In this document: positions 36,800 to 48,590 of the stretch, piece after piece | How the letters are laid out: every line of letters begins with the position of its first letter | Position numbering within the stretch: position 1 is the stretch's first letter | From: Serinus canaria | Taxonomy: Eukaryota > Chordata > Aves > Passeriformes > Fringillidae | DNA length: 64,000 nucleotides | Direction: 5' to 3' | Assembly (NCBI RefSeq): GCF_022539315.1 | Contig: NC_066323.1 | Location: 12,575,219 to 12,639,218 of the forward strand | Notes under the pieces: generated by a model | Told to the model about the DNA's origin: nothing | The model's input: the letters and a program-made list of their open reading frames with translations, nothing else | Databases searched by the model: none | Position numbers and translations under genes: made by a program

Positions 36800-39700
36800 T
36801 ATTTCCTTTGTGGTTTTTTCCAATCTTTTACACTTTGCTTGTGCAGATTATGATATATGCAGAATATGTGTGCTAAGATCTAAATGTTCCTCTTTCTTAA
36901 CTGCCAGGATTTAATTTGTCATTTGGATAAGGGTCTTGCATGGTTATGTCAGCACATCATGTTTTCTAATGAACTGTAACATGACATGCCAATGTAACCA
37001 AGAGTAGCACCACTTCCTAATGACATGTCATGTCTGTGAAATGTAGAAAGGATGTAACTTGCTGTGAATCAGGCTTGAATTTCTTTTTAAATTTTAAAAT
37101 AAAATCCTTCTCTGTGCTCCAAAAGTAGCTTTCATAGAAGTATGGTTTAGGTTCTTAAGGGGAAAAATTATGAAGGTACCCAAGCATGGTTTCATAGTGA
37201 CCACATATCTACCCAAGTGCCCCATGCTGCCTGTTAGAGGAAGCATTAACATGTAACATATTCATCCATCCATCCAGAGCATCCTCAGATGAATAAGACT
37301 GACCTGACTAATATTTGCATGGAAAAATGAAGCAGAGATGCTCCCTGAGTTTTCACCAATAATGAATACTTTCTTTGAATCATTCTGTTGTGTAGATATT
37401 GTTCATTATCATGAAAAATTCCCATATCCACAGTCAAAAAATTGACTTGGAAAACATGTTCTTTAATTTATTGCAGCAGCTCTCCAGGCCTTATAGTTAC
37501 AACAAAAATTGTATTAAAGTCACAGAGAGAAAAAAGAAATTTAGACTTTTCACATTAGGGTACTGCATCTCATAAAGATGCTTAATCAGTTGGATGTGTA
37601 ACACATATGTCATTGTCTTGAAAAGACTTCATATCAAAAAAAAAAAAAAAACATTAAAACCCAGATGACTTACATTGTTTTTTCTGTTTCTAGGGTGGTA
37701 CTCAGTTTACATCTGATGTTCACACATGAAGAATATGGGATTTTTTCAAGAGTTCTTAAAGATGCTGAGACTTATAGGTGAGTCTTTCAGATACCCTTAC
37801 TAAACCAAAAATCTTCACAGAATTTTGCCAGATTTCATTGTTAAAATTACTTATATTAGGGATCTAATTCACAGTTCTGAAAGCTGCTTGGATGCTTAGT
37901 ACATTCGATCTCACTGACCTTCAAAGGGACATGTAAGCATTTATGGTCAGGTACTGAATGTAAGAGGAGCCTGGTAGGATTCTTTTTATAGTGTTTCATC
38001 ACCTCAATCCCTTTGAAATCACTTTAAACATTTTCCTTCAATTTAAAAAATGGGGCATGGATCTAAATCATATGTGTACTTAAGAAAATATTACCTGTAA
38101 TTTATTTAAACCTTGTGAATACTCCAGGAAAAAGGTGTGTTGTGGATGCAGTGTGTTAGTAGGAAATGTGTGCTATGAATTTTGGGATGAATCTTGGGGT
38201 TTTGCCACTGATGTGTCATTTTTAGTCATTACTTGCTGAGCTGTATCATTAGAAATCTGAGTCACATAGGCCACGTTTAAATTACATATCAGATGACCCA
38301 AGTGTTTAAGGCAAGCTGGAGTAATTCACCATCACTTTAAGCAATTTATGCCACTGAAGATCAACTCCCTCAAAGTCCTGCATTTTCCTGAGTGGAATTA
38401 TTTCACCTTCTCAAGTTTTTTTTTTCATCTCATTTTAGTCAGGACCCCCTACCTTCCCCTGCCTGGCTTATCTGACTGGCTTGTGCCACTGATGCAATTA
38501 CTGTCTCCATATACTCTCTATTGTTAGTCTTAAAAAGTATAAAGATTTCACCTAAAACACAAGCACACCTGTTTTAGATAGTGTGTGAAAATCCTGAAGA
38601 AGAAAATCTCAAGGGACAAAACAGAACTTTGCTGATGGGTGAGCAGAATGTTAGTCAGTTATAATAATACAGTATCCTATTTTGTAATAAAATATCACAC
38701 TATATAATGTTTTTTCTGTTATTTAGTGTCATTTTTATTTGCTGAAAAATTAATAGGTTTTCAAACAGATTAGGTTTTCTAACAGCTCTACCAGTTTTGC
38801 TTATTTTTTTTTTTTCATACCTCCATCCATTTTCCAGCAGTCATTCCCATTCTCTTCCATCCTTATGGCCAGAGAACTGTGCTATGAGTTGCTGGGAAAT
38901 GTTTACTAAGGTGATAAAAAGTCCCATTCAAAGTTATTGATTACACATCCAGTGACTTCTTGCCAGACCACTGTATTTGTGCCAAACTGTGTTATCAGAC
39001 TCTCTGCTAGCACAGCTTTAGTGCAGTGGCTTTTCATCAGTTCTGCTTAAAATACATTGAAAAACATTTTCCAGAGGCCATGTCTGTGATGTCGAGTGCA
39101 GGCTTTGCAGCTGTCTCTGTACTTCTTAGAAAGGTGAAAAAGCAATGACTTAACACTCTGCACCACCCAAGTCTGATTTTTTTTGTCTAAGGTCACCTTA
39201 TCTTTGTAGATCTTTGAAAATGATCATGAATATTTATGATGGCATCAAAAAATCAAGCAGCTGCAAATTGTTTACAACATTTTTAAGAATGTGAAACCAG
39301 CTTCTACTATAAATCAAATACATCTGCTAGAACTGGATGAAAATTGAAAGCTCTTTGGTTCCATCCCATCCTCTTATGTACCTGAGAGCTGAAAAATCAT
39401 CAGTAGCATGATTCCAAAACACTGATGTGGGCTGTATAGATAAAAGGTACAACCTGAAGTAGAGTATCAAAATGATCACATGAAAGTATTTTAATGAAAT
39501 ATTAATCTGAAATAGATGTCATAAAAGTTTGTGGCAACTTTCAAAATGTTGAATCACAGTCTGTCTAAATTTTTATCTCATTATGTTTTTTCCTGCCTTT
39601 AGAAAAATACCTTCTTCCATCACACAGCAGTTCAGATGTGCATATTTGAAAAACGTGCACATTAAAAATGTACACAATCTTGTCTTCAAATATTTGTTGG

Positions 39701-42700
39701 ATTTTTCTTCTACAGAACCATGATTTACATTCTGCTACAAATTTAATACCTAGATGGAGAAATAGGCAGAAGTAAACAATTTTAAATCTTGGTGCTGCTG
39801 CCAAACTGGTATTTAGATGACATTTATTGTATGAAAACATCAAACTATTTGGTTTAGTTCAAACTGGAGGAATAATGTGTGCTTTAGATGAGGCACACTA
39901 TTTGCCTAAAAATTGTCTTGGTTCAAGAGGAAAACTGTTCAGTCCCCAGGACTACAATTTTCAAACTGCTTCTTGCCAAGTGCTGCCCCAGAGCCGTGGT
40001 GACAGCAGCCTCAGCCTGCAGCTCTGCACAGGCTCACATGTCAGGGGGCAGACCCTTGCATATCACTTCTGGTATGTGGATTGCAACTTGGGAGTGCTGT
40101 GTTGAAGCTCTTAATCCATTAAAATGCAACTGTGCTAATAAACAATCTGATTTAGGGGCTACAGTGTCATTTTACCTCTCTTTGGGAGGTTTCATTTTTT
40201 TGTATTTGGTTTTTCCATTTCTCCCTACCATTAAATGCTACTTGCACTGTCCCTCAATTTTTCACTGAAAAGTTTTTGACTTGGAGAGCATGAGGGATTT
40301 TAGGGTCTTCCCTGTTTCATGTTTACAAATAATTCAGGGACCTGTATGCTCAGAGGTGCCTGTCCACTTTGCAAAAGGATCTTTGTTGGCTGCCATATGT
40401 ATAGTTCAGTCCATTCAAGAAGGGGAACAATAAACTCCATTTCTTTTCCTGCTGCCCAGTGTTACAGACAGTCACAGACCATCCATCCCTGAGCAGCATT
40501 GCATTACAATTCAAGTAAACCTCCTTCAACCAGCATGCAAGCCTTCTTCAGAGGGCAGAACACTAGTCTGAGGGAATAATAACTGAGACATTCTTTTAAT
40601 AAGGACCATTTTTAAATGTTAAGAAGGACTTGTTTTAATTGAAGGAGAGGAAAGGAACTCCTACCAAGAGTCAAAGAGATCCCCCCCAGAGCTCACTGAA
40701 GTCTTCAACTTGTCTTGTATAGAAATGCCTGAGTATCAGAAATGAACGAAGGTTATAAAATCTCCTGCCACTGTAAAGTTCATCTGAGGAGGTTATTTTA
40801 TTCAACCGTTAAAAATTTTGCTTTAGTTTAAAATGAGATACCTGACCACTCTATTTACTGAAGGCAAATCATGAGACTCATTTCATAGACCCAACTTTTG
40901 CTGAGTTTGTGTAAGCAGGGATGCAGAATAATTACCATTCATCCATTCTTTTCAATCTCCTATACAATATCCACCTGTTCTGTCAGACAGCAGGAATGTT
41001 TGCCACAAATACAGACTACTGCAGTGACAGCAGCAGGTGTATGGCAGCAACAACTAATCAAATCAGCTGAATTGGAGGTGTGAACCACATTGCACTTCTG
41101 TGCAGTGAAAATGAGCAGAAAGGACAGAGCTAAACGGTGGGGAATTTTTGTTTTGTTTTATTTTTAAGATCTTGCTTTTAAATTATAGGCAGTGCAACTG
41201 CTAAGTGCAAGAAAAAATAATGAGGACTTGAAAAGAAAATGACACTTCATTCTTCCTGCAAAGGACAGCCAGAGTGGCATAGGTATAAGAGACACCCATT
41301 GTAATCACTCTCAAAAAGCAAGGCATGGGTTTTGATTTTCCTAAAGAAGCAAATGCAAAAGAACTCTTGTCTGTACCATATGACTCATGATGCTTCTTTA
41401 CCAGACTTAAAGAGAATTGAACTTGAGTAATAGCACCATTAGAGCTCTTTACCAGGAGCTAGTTCCTGTGGTTTCACTGGGTCCAGCTGCTGATGACTCA
41501 CAGAGGAAGTGGCAGAGATTAGGTGCACAGGGAAAAAAATCAGAACAGCTCAGAAATAAAGCAAATCAACCAAGCATTACCTTTTGTGCACAACAGAACA
41601 ATGGCTTAACAAGTAAGGTTCAAAATGATCTGTCTTATTCCCCTCATTTGTGCTATTCCTGTTGGAAGGACCACCAGGAAACATGTGAACCACTGTGGAA
41701 TACACACTGTAATCCATGGAACATCTCAATTAATATTCCCTCTTGACTACAGCTAGAACAATACATAGCATCAAGAAGTTTAATCTCCGGCAATAATGCC
41801 TTTTGTAAGATCAAGAGGTCTTTCCCTTGAATTAAGGTTTAAGTGAGGATTTTGAAAATTAGTTAGATATTGTGCATACTGTCTAGTGGTGGATACAGGT
41901 TCCACAGCTAGGTAAAATGCAAAGACACAGTCTGGTTTTCATTAGAAATGTTGTTAGTAGTTTCTCTTTTGTAAATTGACGTTGGTGTCCTGTAGAAGAG
42001 AATTACTTCCTCCAAAAGGTTTTGTTGCAGACAAATATATCCAAGATTATATAAAATTTAAACATTGTCTCTGGTATTCAGCTTTGTGGTACAAAAAAAA
42101 AGTATGTCCCCATCAGCAAAAAGTTAAAACATCTAACTTAAAAGGGAAGGTGCAGGAGGAAATATTCTGGATCTTGTTTAAATTGCTATTGTACAGTAGT
42201 AGTGTTGCTGTTAGATCACATCACTACAGTCACACATATGTAGCTCAGGGGATGTTTTCTTCTTGGAAATTGCTCACGGTTTAAGCTCTAAACTGCTTGG
42301 GGAGGAGTTCTATCTGAGTTGCTATAGATTAATAAAGTAGCTTATTAGAAAAACCTACAACTATTTTGACTAGATTTTACCAGTTCTTTAAAAGACTTTT
42401 TTAAAATTAATATTATGTACTAAGAGTACCATAGAAAAAAAATATTGCTGATTTTGCTAGATCGGTGATTTATGCTTTGTTTTTAAAAAAAATTGGAATA
42501 GAAAATTTCACCCACATTCTACTTCTTATTTTCCATAAGAATTTCAGAGGCAAGATCAGTTAGTAATTATTCAGAGATGCATTTTATAAACATTTGCTGT
42601 AGTGATTAATGTACAATTCACAGCCACCTCTTTAGATTATCAAGTAAAGCACTTTACATGTTTACCATCAGCTGGCATTTCAAACCCCACAAGGTGACTC

Positions 42701-43025
42701 TGTGACATTGGTGCATGGCCTCTGCCACACAGAGTTTTGAAAAGGCCCACACTACCCTGAGCTTCAGGTGTGCTCCAGCTTATGCAATAAGCACTTGAAA
42801 AAATATTGCCAATAAAACAGATGCTTCTCCTGGTGTTTTCCTGCGTGGAAACCAAATATGAATTCACTCCATGGCCTCTGCTCTCCCCAGTGCCATGGCT
42901 GCATTGTGTGCAGCAAGCAATAAAGGCAGCATTTGGGATAATGACGGCTGTGCTGTGCATGGGGAGGTGCCAAGTCTGCAGCACATGGGGTGCCCGGGGC
43001 TGTGTGGGGTGCTGCTCACCTGGGG
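36800..43025. other. Non-coding DNA, no gene recognised
   Basis: AT-rich sequence. A 16-base A run lies at 37636-37651. Apart from the exon-like piece at 37694-37777 (listed separately), the open frames (for example 39888-40268, 41417-41746, 41976-42284 on the plus strand) carry no recognisable motif and overlap other open frames. No repeat family was recognised. Confidence 0.65.
37694..37777 (+). other. Exon-like 84-nt segment, unconfirmed
   Basis: The pyrimidine-rich acceptor TTTTTTCTGTTTCTAG ends at 37693 and the consensus donor TATAG followed by GTGAGT begins at 37778. The length is a multiple of three. The second frame is open throughout, with 27 complete codons including HEEYGIFSRVLKDAETY; the frame starting at the first base stops at TGA in ACATGA. 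The peptide is mixed charged and hydrophobic, like ordinary protein, but no family is recognised. A frame of 28 codons is open by chance in many random sequences, so the splice sites carry most of the weight. Upstream, 36464-36556 would have to be an alternative end or another gene. Confidence 0.2.
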
Positions 43026-43031
43026 CACCAG

Positions 43032-43139
43032 GGGCCCTGGGGAGAGCTGCACCAGCTGTTCCTGGAAAGCATGGAATTCCTCTTCCCTGAATGCAGCCTC
43101 ATGGCCTTCATGTGCTTCAAGAGCACGGGGATGGATCAG
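43032..43139 (+). other. Exon-like 108-nt segment with high GC3, unconfirmed
   Basis: An acceptor-like CTCACCTGGGGCACCAG ends at 43031 and a donor CAG followed by GTCAGT begins at 43140. Between them are exactly 36 codons open in phase 0, about 31 of them ending in G or C, while the flanks are AT-rich. The frame contains LHQLFLESMEFLFPEC. GC3 this high is typical of real coding exons in birds, but the local patch (about 42880-43140) is GC-rich in every frame and other frames are open too. The polypyrimidine tract is mediocre. No family is recognised. Confidence 0.2.
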
Positions 43140-43299
43140 GTCAGTTCGTTTACTTTTCTCTCTTCAAAGTCCATTATTTCTATTTAAATATTTTCAGTCA
43201 TCTCATCCACATTGACTCTTTGGCACATAGGTGAAGATGAAAGAGATGAAACCTTATTCCTGTCAATGCCACAAATATAGATTAAGGGGGGAAGGGAAG

Positions 43300-43600
43300 T
43301 GAAATGGAGTTAATATGCATTAGAATTTGTTTCTTTGATACGGTTATGCTATTCCTTTAAGATATGCTAATATGAACTTCTGTCAATACAACATCACTTA
43401 GTTGGTTTTCATCTGGACCTTAGAGCACAACAAAATTATTAGTACATAAATCTCTACTAATTTACTCTAGATTATGATTCTTTCATCAACATGCACATAT
43501 AAATTATATCATTAATCATAATGATTTCTTTCAGTATTCATATGTAGTTTCTTGGGAATCCCACTGTAATTCAGCATGAATTAATGTCCACTTATTGGAA
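43300..43600. promoter_or_regulatory. Candidate enhancer with POU/homeodomain words
   Basis: Many homeodomain and octamer-like words are packed together: TAATATGCATTAG near 43311, ATGCTAAT at 43364-43371, and several ATTAATCATAATGATT-type words near 43510. Simple repeats are absent. AT-rich DNA produces such words easily, so conservation would be decisive. Confidence 0.18.
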
Positions 43601-45445
43601 AGCACTACCTACACTGGTATTTCTAGGGGAAAAAACCAACAACTGTGATGCATCTTAAACTACAGCCTAAATGACCGGGGTGCTGGTAAACAGCCACCAA
43701 AGGAGCGTCGCCGCAGGTAAAGGAGAGTCGTCTTCAAAGCAGTTTGTTCCAAAGCTCATTAGGCCAGATGGCAGCCTGTCTTCCAGGAGCACATAGAGCA
43801 CTTCTGAGGGAATGGGGGGACTTCTCTCTCCTTCACCCTGCCCTGGGGAAGAGCAGTGTGAATACACAGAGTGAGGGGAGAGCTGGAGCAGGGGGGCATT
43901 GCTGGGCACTGGAGGAAGCAGTGCAAAACCATCTGCTGCAGTTTTTTGACAGGGCAGAAGCAATAATAACAACTCCATCAGTCTTAACAGGTAACACTTT
44001 TCCAATTTATAATTGGCCTCAATTATAAATTTTATGGAGAAAAGCAGCATTATTCATCCACTTTTCTGCAGAGTGGATTTTAGCCATGAATTTCATGCTT
44101 TGTAGTGGCTGGCCCATAGATTGAAGAGGTCAAGGACCTGTGGGTGAAATGCTTTGGCCTCAGTTTCCCTCACCTAAGAAATGCAGCTGCCTCCTTGAGA
44201 AGTGCTGTGCCCTTTCTGGAGGTGAAGTAGGATACTACTTAATCTAGCCATCAAATATATAAATGGAACATACATATATACATATGCATGCTTCATAAGT
44301 GAGACAGTGAGGGGGAAAAAAAGGAACTTCTGACTATAACGAAAGATTCATTAGGAAAAATGAACTAATCAGTGCTCTCCAAGGAGAAATTCATTCTGTT
44401 TAGGAGGCCGTACCCTCTGCTGCTGCACATACTTAATATAATTTATATTATTATTTAAATCACTGCGTAAATTTTAGATACTTTTAAAAATCAAGTTAAT
44501 GGACCATACTTTACTGCTTAGCATCATTTATATCAAGAATTAGTGTCTGTGGAGATAATATACGCTAACACAGAGGAGAAAACACAAACAAGCAAATATC
44601 ATAAAATTCATCTGTAGCAGGGGCTTAAAATACAACTGCAGAATGAGCCCTTGGAAGAGTTGTGTGTTGTGTTGTGCAGCCTTTCCTTTGAGCTGTGTGC
44701 ATCCCTGTGTACAAGATACTCTTGAACCACTTACCACCACATAGGGGGCCCAGACTTGCACCAAGCTGTCGTGGCAGATTATTTATCCTACTGGGAAATG
44801 TCTCCCTCTCCTCACTTGGGATGCAAAGAAAGACAAGAATCCAGCATGGCTTTCCCATAGCTGTAAAACGAAGTGGAGATGGCAAATTAAGGAATTCTTG
44901 GGGAGAGCACAGGCACCTATAAAAACTGCTTAGGAGCTGAAGGGAAAGGCTGAGGCACTTTAAATAGACACAGCCTAGAAACAAAGAAAGATGGAAATAG
45001 AGGAAGATAATGGGAACCTGAAAGAGTGAGAGGATCTTGGCAGCTGAGATAAATCCAGGGCCTTCTGCTGTGGGCTCATTAAAAGACAGAATATATTCCC
45101 TAAAATGTCTTACCTGTACCAGGCAATAAAACAGCTGTGCATCATCACTTCCTTCAGGATAGCAGTGCTGTATTTCATTCTTCTTTTTTTTAACAAGAAG
45201 CCCAGTTTCTCAAGCTTTGACACAAAGTCTTTCAGAGCCCTGGATCCCTGTCAATGTCATGCTGAAACTCAAAGTGACTGAAGTGATGCATTGTGCTGCC
45301 ACAGGAGAGTGGTGCAGAGATGGGACAGCCAAGGGGATGCAGGGGGCACAGGGGAGGAGAGGGACGGACCCTGGGAGGTGGGCAGCACCTGCAGCACCTG
45401 GGAGGGGGACACAGGTAGTGCAAAGGGCTGCTGTTAGCACTTCCT
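43601..45445. other. Non-coding DNA, no gene recognised
   Basis: The stretch includes open frames on both strands at 43667-44050 and 44625-44984 without domain signatures. A GC/CpG-containing donor-like site (GTCGCCGCAG followed by GTAAAG) lies near 43718. A MIR-like relic near 44130-44186 is listed separately. Confidence 0.6.
44130..44186 (+). repeat. Possible MIR-type SINE relic
   Basis: GGCCTCAGTTTCCCTCACCTAAGAAATG reads like the diagnostic 'GCCTCAGTTTCCTCATCTGTAAAATG' part of MIR, preceded by a degraded 'GTGACC...TTAACC' region. MIR copies are rare and old in birds, which fits the divergence. Confidence 0.4.
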
Positions 45446-45449
45446 ATTT

Positions 45450-45535
45450 CATAGAATCATAACATAGTTTAGGTTAGAAAGAACCTTAAACGCCATCTAG
45501 TTCCAACCCCTTAGCCAGGGACAGGGACACCACGC
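45450..45535 (-). mobile_element. CR1 LINE 3' end, 5'-truncated copy
   Basis: The plus strand reads CATAGAATCATAACATAG, then GGTTAGAAAGAACCTTAAA, CATCTAGTTCCAACCCC and CAGGGACAGGGACACC. This is the reverse complement of the highly conserved 3' end of avian CR1 elements, including the ATTCTATG octamer that serves as the CR1 tail. Only about 85 bases remain, as usual for 5'-truncated CR1 insertions. The copy is diverged from consensus (for example CGCCATCTAG for GATCATCTAG). Confidence 0.9.
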
Positions 45536-45729
45536 ACTTCGCTTATTTTATGTTGCTTCTGAAAAATAGAAACCTAGGTAAAGAGAGAGTGATACTGTCC
45601 TTGGAGTGGGGGAAAAAAACCCAAACCAAACCCACAGCTGAGTCCAGGAGGTGTGAGCGGGGCAATCTTGAAGTTAAAGGGTGAAGTAGAGACAGCACCT
45701 TATGTCTCACTGGAGAAAGTGTCACTTAC

Positions 45730-45750
45730 CCATCAATGAAACTTCCCGTT
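45730..45750 (-). other. Possible 21-nt microexon, unconfirmed
   Basis: Read on the minus strand, a strong pyrimidine-rich acceptor (CTTCTACCCTCCCCGCAG) is followed by exactly 21 bases, AACGGGAAGTTTCATTGATGG, split here as AACGGGAAGT plus TTCATTGATGG, and then the near-perfect donor GTAAGTGAC. Both splice sites are strong, the length is divisible by three, and two of three frames are open. Microexons of this size occur in neuronal genes and usually have strong acceptors and conserved flanks. No neighbouring exon was identified, so it may be chance. Confidence 0.2.
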
Positions 45751-45779
45751 CTGCGGGGAGGGTAGAAGTTTTCCACAGA

Positions 45780-46260
45780 TTTAAGCATTACTTTCTGATT
45801 AACTCATTATGTACAAATTCATTAAATATGATCGTCCAATAAAGAACAGTTTCGAGTTGAAAATGTTTTGCTTTTGCCCCTCATAACTCAGGCCTAAATT
45901 AATCCGTATTTCATATTCCCTCATTTGCACTCTGCTTTCTTCCTGCCTGACTTGTTAACTTTCTACTCAGTAAAAGTTGTGAAGTTTATCCATCTAGCAA
46001 ATGAAGCTCAAGGCATAAATTCTTTGTTGTAGCCACAGACAAAAGGTAAGCTTTTATTAACAGAGATTAACTGGGGCCTCTGACATTTTACAGCAGGCCC
46101 TGACAAAATAGATGTAGTCAAAATCTAATTTTAAACACAGAGATCGAAATTCATAGGCTGCACATCATCACATCCTCTTTGCACTGGCTAGAATTATGTT
46201 CTGCCAAGAGAACAGTGAGAAAAGCTGCTTGCCATTGTGATGATTTATTCCTACTTAAGG
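45780..46260. promoter_or_regulatory. Candidate conserved non-coding element
   Basis: The stretch flanks the possible microexon on its upstream (minus-strand) side. It is repeat-free and mixes homeodomain words (TGATTAACTCATTA, AATTAATCC) with CGTCCAATAAAG and several retained CpGs. Enhancer-like texture; inference only. Confidence 0.18.
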
Positions 46261-47039
46261 CTGGTTTCTTTGAGAAGTGCAATTATTTTTTTACAAAGGT
46301 GTATTTCCTTGCATTTTGGAACCCCAAAACCTCTTAATTCTTGAATGTGATGTTGGACAGGTTTTTTTACTTTCAAAAAAACTTCCAACAATTATGTTTT
46401 GGTCAGCTAATTTCATACAGCAGTATTTGTTTAAACAAGTGCTGTACCTAAATAATGAGTTGCTGCCCTGGTGACTTTCTGCATTTCTGGGTCACCTGGC
46501 AGTTTTGTATGAGCATTTTCATTGCCTATACATAAACAATTTTCTTTTCTGATGAATTCACAAGCTGCTGCCTCAGAGTCTCCCTGTGTATCATCTGTGT
46601 GTTACCCAGTGTCTGAAGCTAAGTGGGTAGATTGCTCACAGCAGTGCATTTCATCCATGTCCTTTGGTTTGGGGTGCAGTGTGCACTTCCAGCTGTCCTG
46701 GAGCACCTCCATTACCCAGGCTTGGGGCAGAGCAAATAGCATTCTGGCCTCAGTCTTCCAGCAGTAGATTAGTGCCAGCAGTAGGCAGACAACTTTTGTC
46801 CCCAGGGAATATTAGAAATCTAGACCTAGAAATAGATGGATTAACTGAAATGCAACCCAACCTCTGATCTACATTATTGTCTCTCTTCTTTATCTCACAG
46901 GGGAAGCAGAGATAAAGAGTGATAGACACTGATAATGATGGAAGTCCGCGATAATACACCGAAGTGATAAACTTCTTTGTGGCCCTCATTGTGCCCAGTT
47001 GTCTTCAGCTGGTTATGAGCTCTAGCCTCAAGCTATTTA

Positions 47040-47560
47040 CACCATGATCAGGCTAGTAATTAGCAAAATGTTTAATATAATATAGAAGCAATTAGGAGGT
47101 GATAACACGCAATTAAGATGTGTTTTCAGATTAAAGATTTTATAGTGCTCTCTTTCTTGAAAAGATAAAGTGCCTATCTCAAAATGTCAAACTGCAGTGA
47201 TTTAATCTGAGTTATTTTCAATTAATATGCATGTATTCTTGCGATGTGTTCACCGTTGTTATTGACATTGATAAATTAAGCTCATCCCAGCAGAATTTAT
47301 CCTTGAGTCGCTCTATATTTCCTGAATGTCAGTTCTTTATTCGTATTTTTTTTATGCCTACAAGCTGTGCACGATCTAACTCTAAGTCCCTTGATTCATC
47401 CCTGGGATTACAGTAATGTGTCAGTCTGAGTGGAACAATAATCTGAAAGGGCATTGTTATAAATAGTGTGTTAGAATATAATTGTTTGTCATGTCGTTTC
47501 TCCCCTTTAAATCCCTCTGAGTCCTGTTTAAGTAATTTAGACAGCTAGAATGACAAGAGT
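47040..47560. promoter_or_regulatory. Candidate developmental enhancer, homeodomain/POU-rich
   Basis: Within about 200 bases lie TAATTAG (47057-47063), CAATTAG (47089-47095), CAATTAAG (about 47110) and CAATTAATATGCATG (47219-47233, overlapping homeodomain and ATGCAT octamer-type words). A further stretch retains CpGs in TTGCGATG, CACCGTTG, GAGTCGCTC, TTCGTATT and CACGATC. CpG retention in AT-rich DNA hints at constraint. There is no repeat and no convincing reading frame. Conservation cannot be checked here. Confidence 0.25.
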
Positions 47561-48515
47561 CTTGAGACTTCACTTATAGAGTTGTCCAACCAGTCTTCAG
47601 CCTACCCAGTCTTTTGAGACTGTCTCATCTGCAAAGTAGGAAGTGCAAAGAACAGATGAGTTCCGACTACACTGCGGATTTGTTATGAGATTTTGCTCAG
47701 GCCATTTATAGAACAATGTAAATGCTACTGATACTAATTTTTCCCTGGCTAGTAAATGAAAATTCTTAGACAATAGAAATTAGGGTGTTTCCTATCTTCA
47801 TTTAGGAAGTTAAAATCCTAAGGATGCTTTTTGATTAATTTCCTAATTATAAAAATTAAAAATAAAAAAAACCATGACACAGGAAAGACAGGCTTTTATT
47901 ATTTTTTTCAATGGTGCCAGCTTTTTAGCAAAAGTAAGACTTCCAAGGAAGAGTATCCTATTAGACTATTAGATCATGTTGTCCAGTTCCTGAATCATGC
48001 AGGATTATTCTTTTTAATGCATTTTTCTGCTGTTTGAGCATCTCTAGATTTTTCCAGACATGCAATGAAGCACCCAAACATCAGAGGATTTGCACACAGC
48101 ATGTATCAGAAAGGTTTTTCTCAATTTAACAAGTATTTCCTCTCCTGTTTCTGCTAAGTATTTTCCCCATAGCTAATGCTAACAGTTTTAAAATAGTTTC
48201 ATTTATGTCTCTTCTCTTGCTCTTTCTAGGGTCCACGTAATGTTATTTTGTTCATATATGGTTGCAAAAGGCAAGTTAGCTGACAGTCATTGCAAAGCAT
48301 TGGCTTTGTGTCATGCAAGTGTGATTAAACTCTTTTGAGACCATGGATTTAGCAAAGTAAGATGATAGAACTCATCACAGCTTATGCTGACTGGCCAGTC
48401 ACTGTTATCATTTAGTGAGCCAACCCAGTTCTTCAAAGGGCTGCTTGAACACATTAAAATGTTGCTGTTTGGTAATCCCTGAGTCACTGTTGGTCAAACC
48501 AGGCTTGTTTGATTC
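47561..48515. other. Non-coding DNA, no gene recognised
   Basis: Plain AT-rich sequence up to the TATA-like site at 48521. I see no repeats, splice-bounded open frames or RNA genes in it. Confidence 0.6.
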
Positions 48516-48520
48516 TTGCC

Positions 48521-48590
48521 TATAAATAAGCACCTGCAATATTCTTCATTAATTCTGAAGGCCATCTTCCAGCCTCTCAGTGTCTCTCAG
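48521..48590 (+). promoter_or_regulatory. TATA box followed by short leader exon and strong donor
   Basis: TATAAATA at 48521-48528 is a good TATA box. An initiator about 30 bases on would put the start near 48551. The next 40 bases, pyrimidine-rich and without ATG, end in CTCTCAG followed by GTAAGTC (48591), a near-perfect splice donor. This order is the classic form of a tissue-specific TATA promoter with a short non-coding first exon. No downstream coding exon was recognised, so a gene cannot be named, and TATA words are common in AT-rich DNA. Confidence 0.25.
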
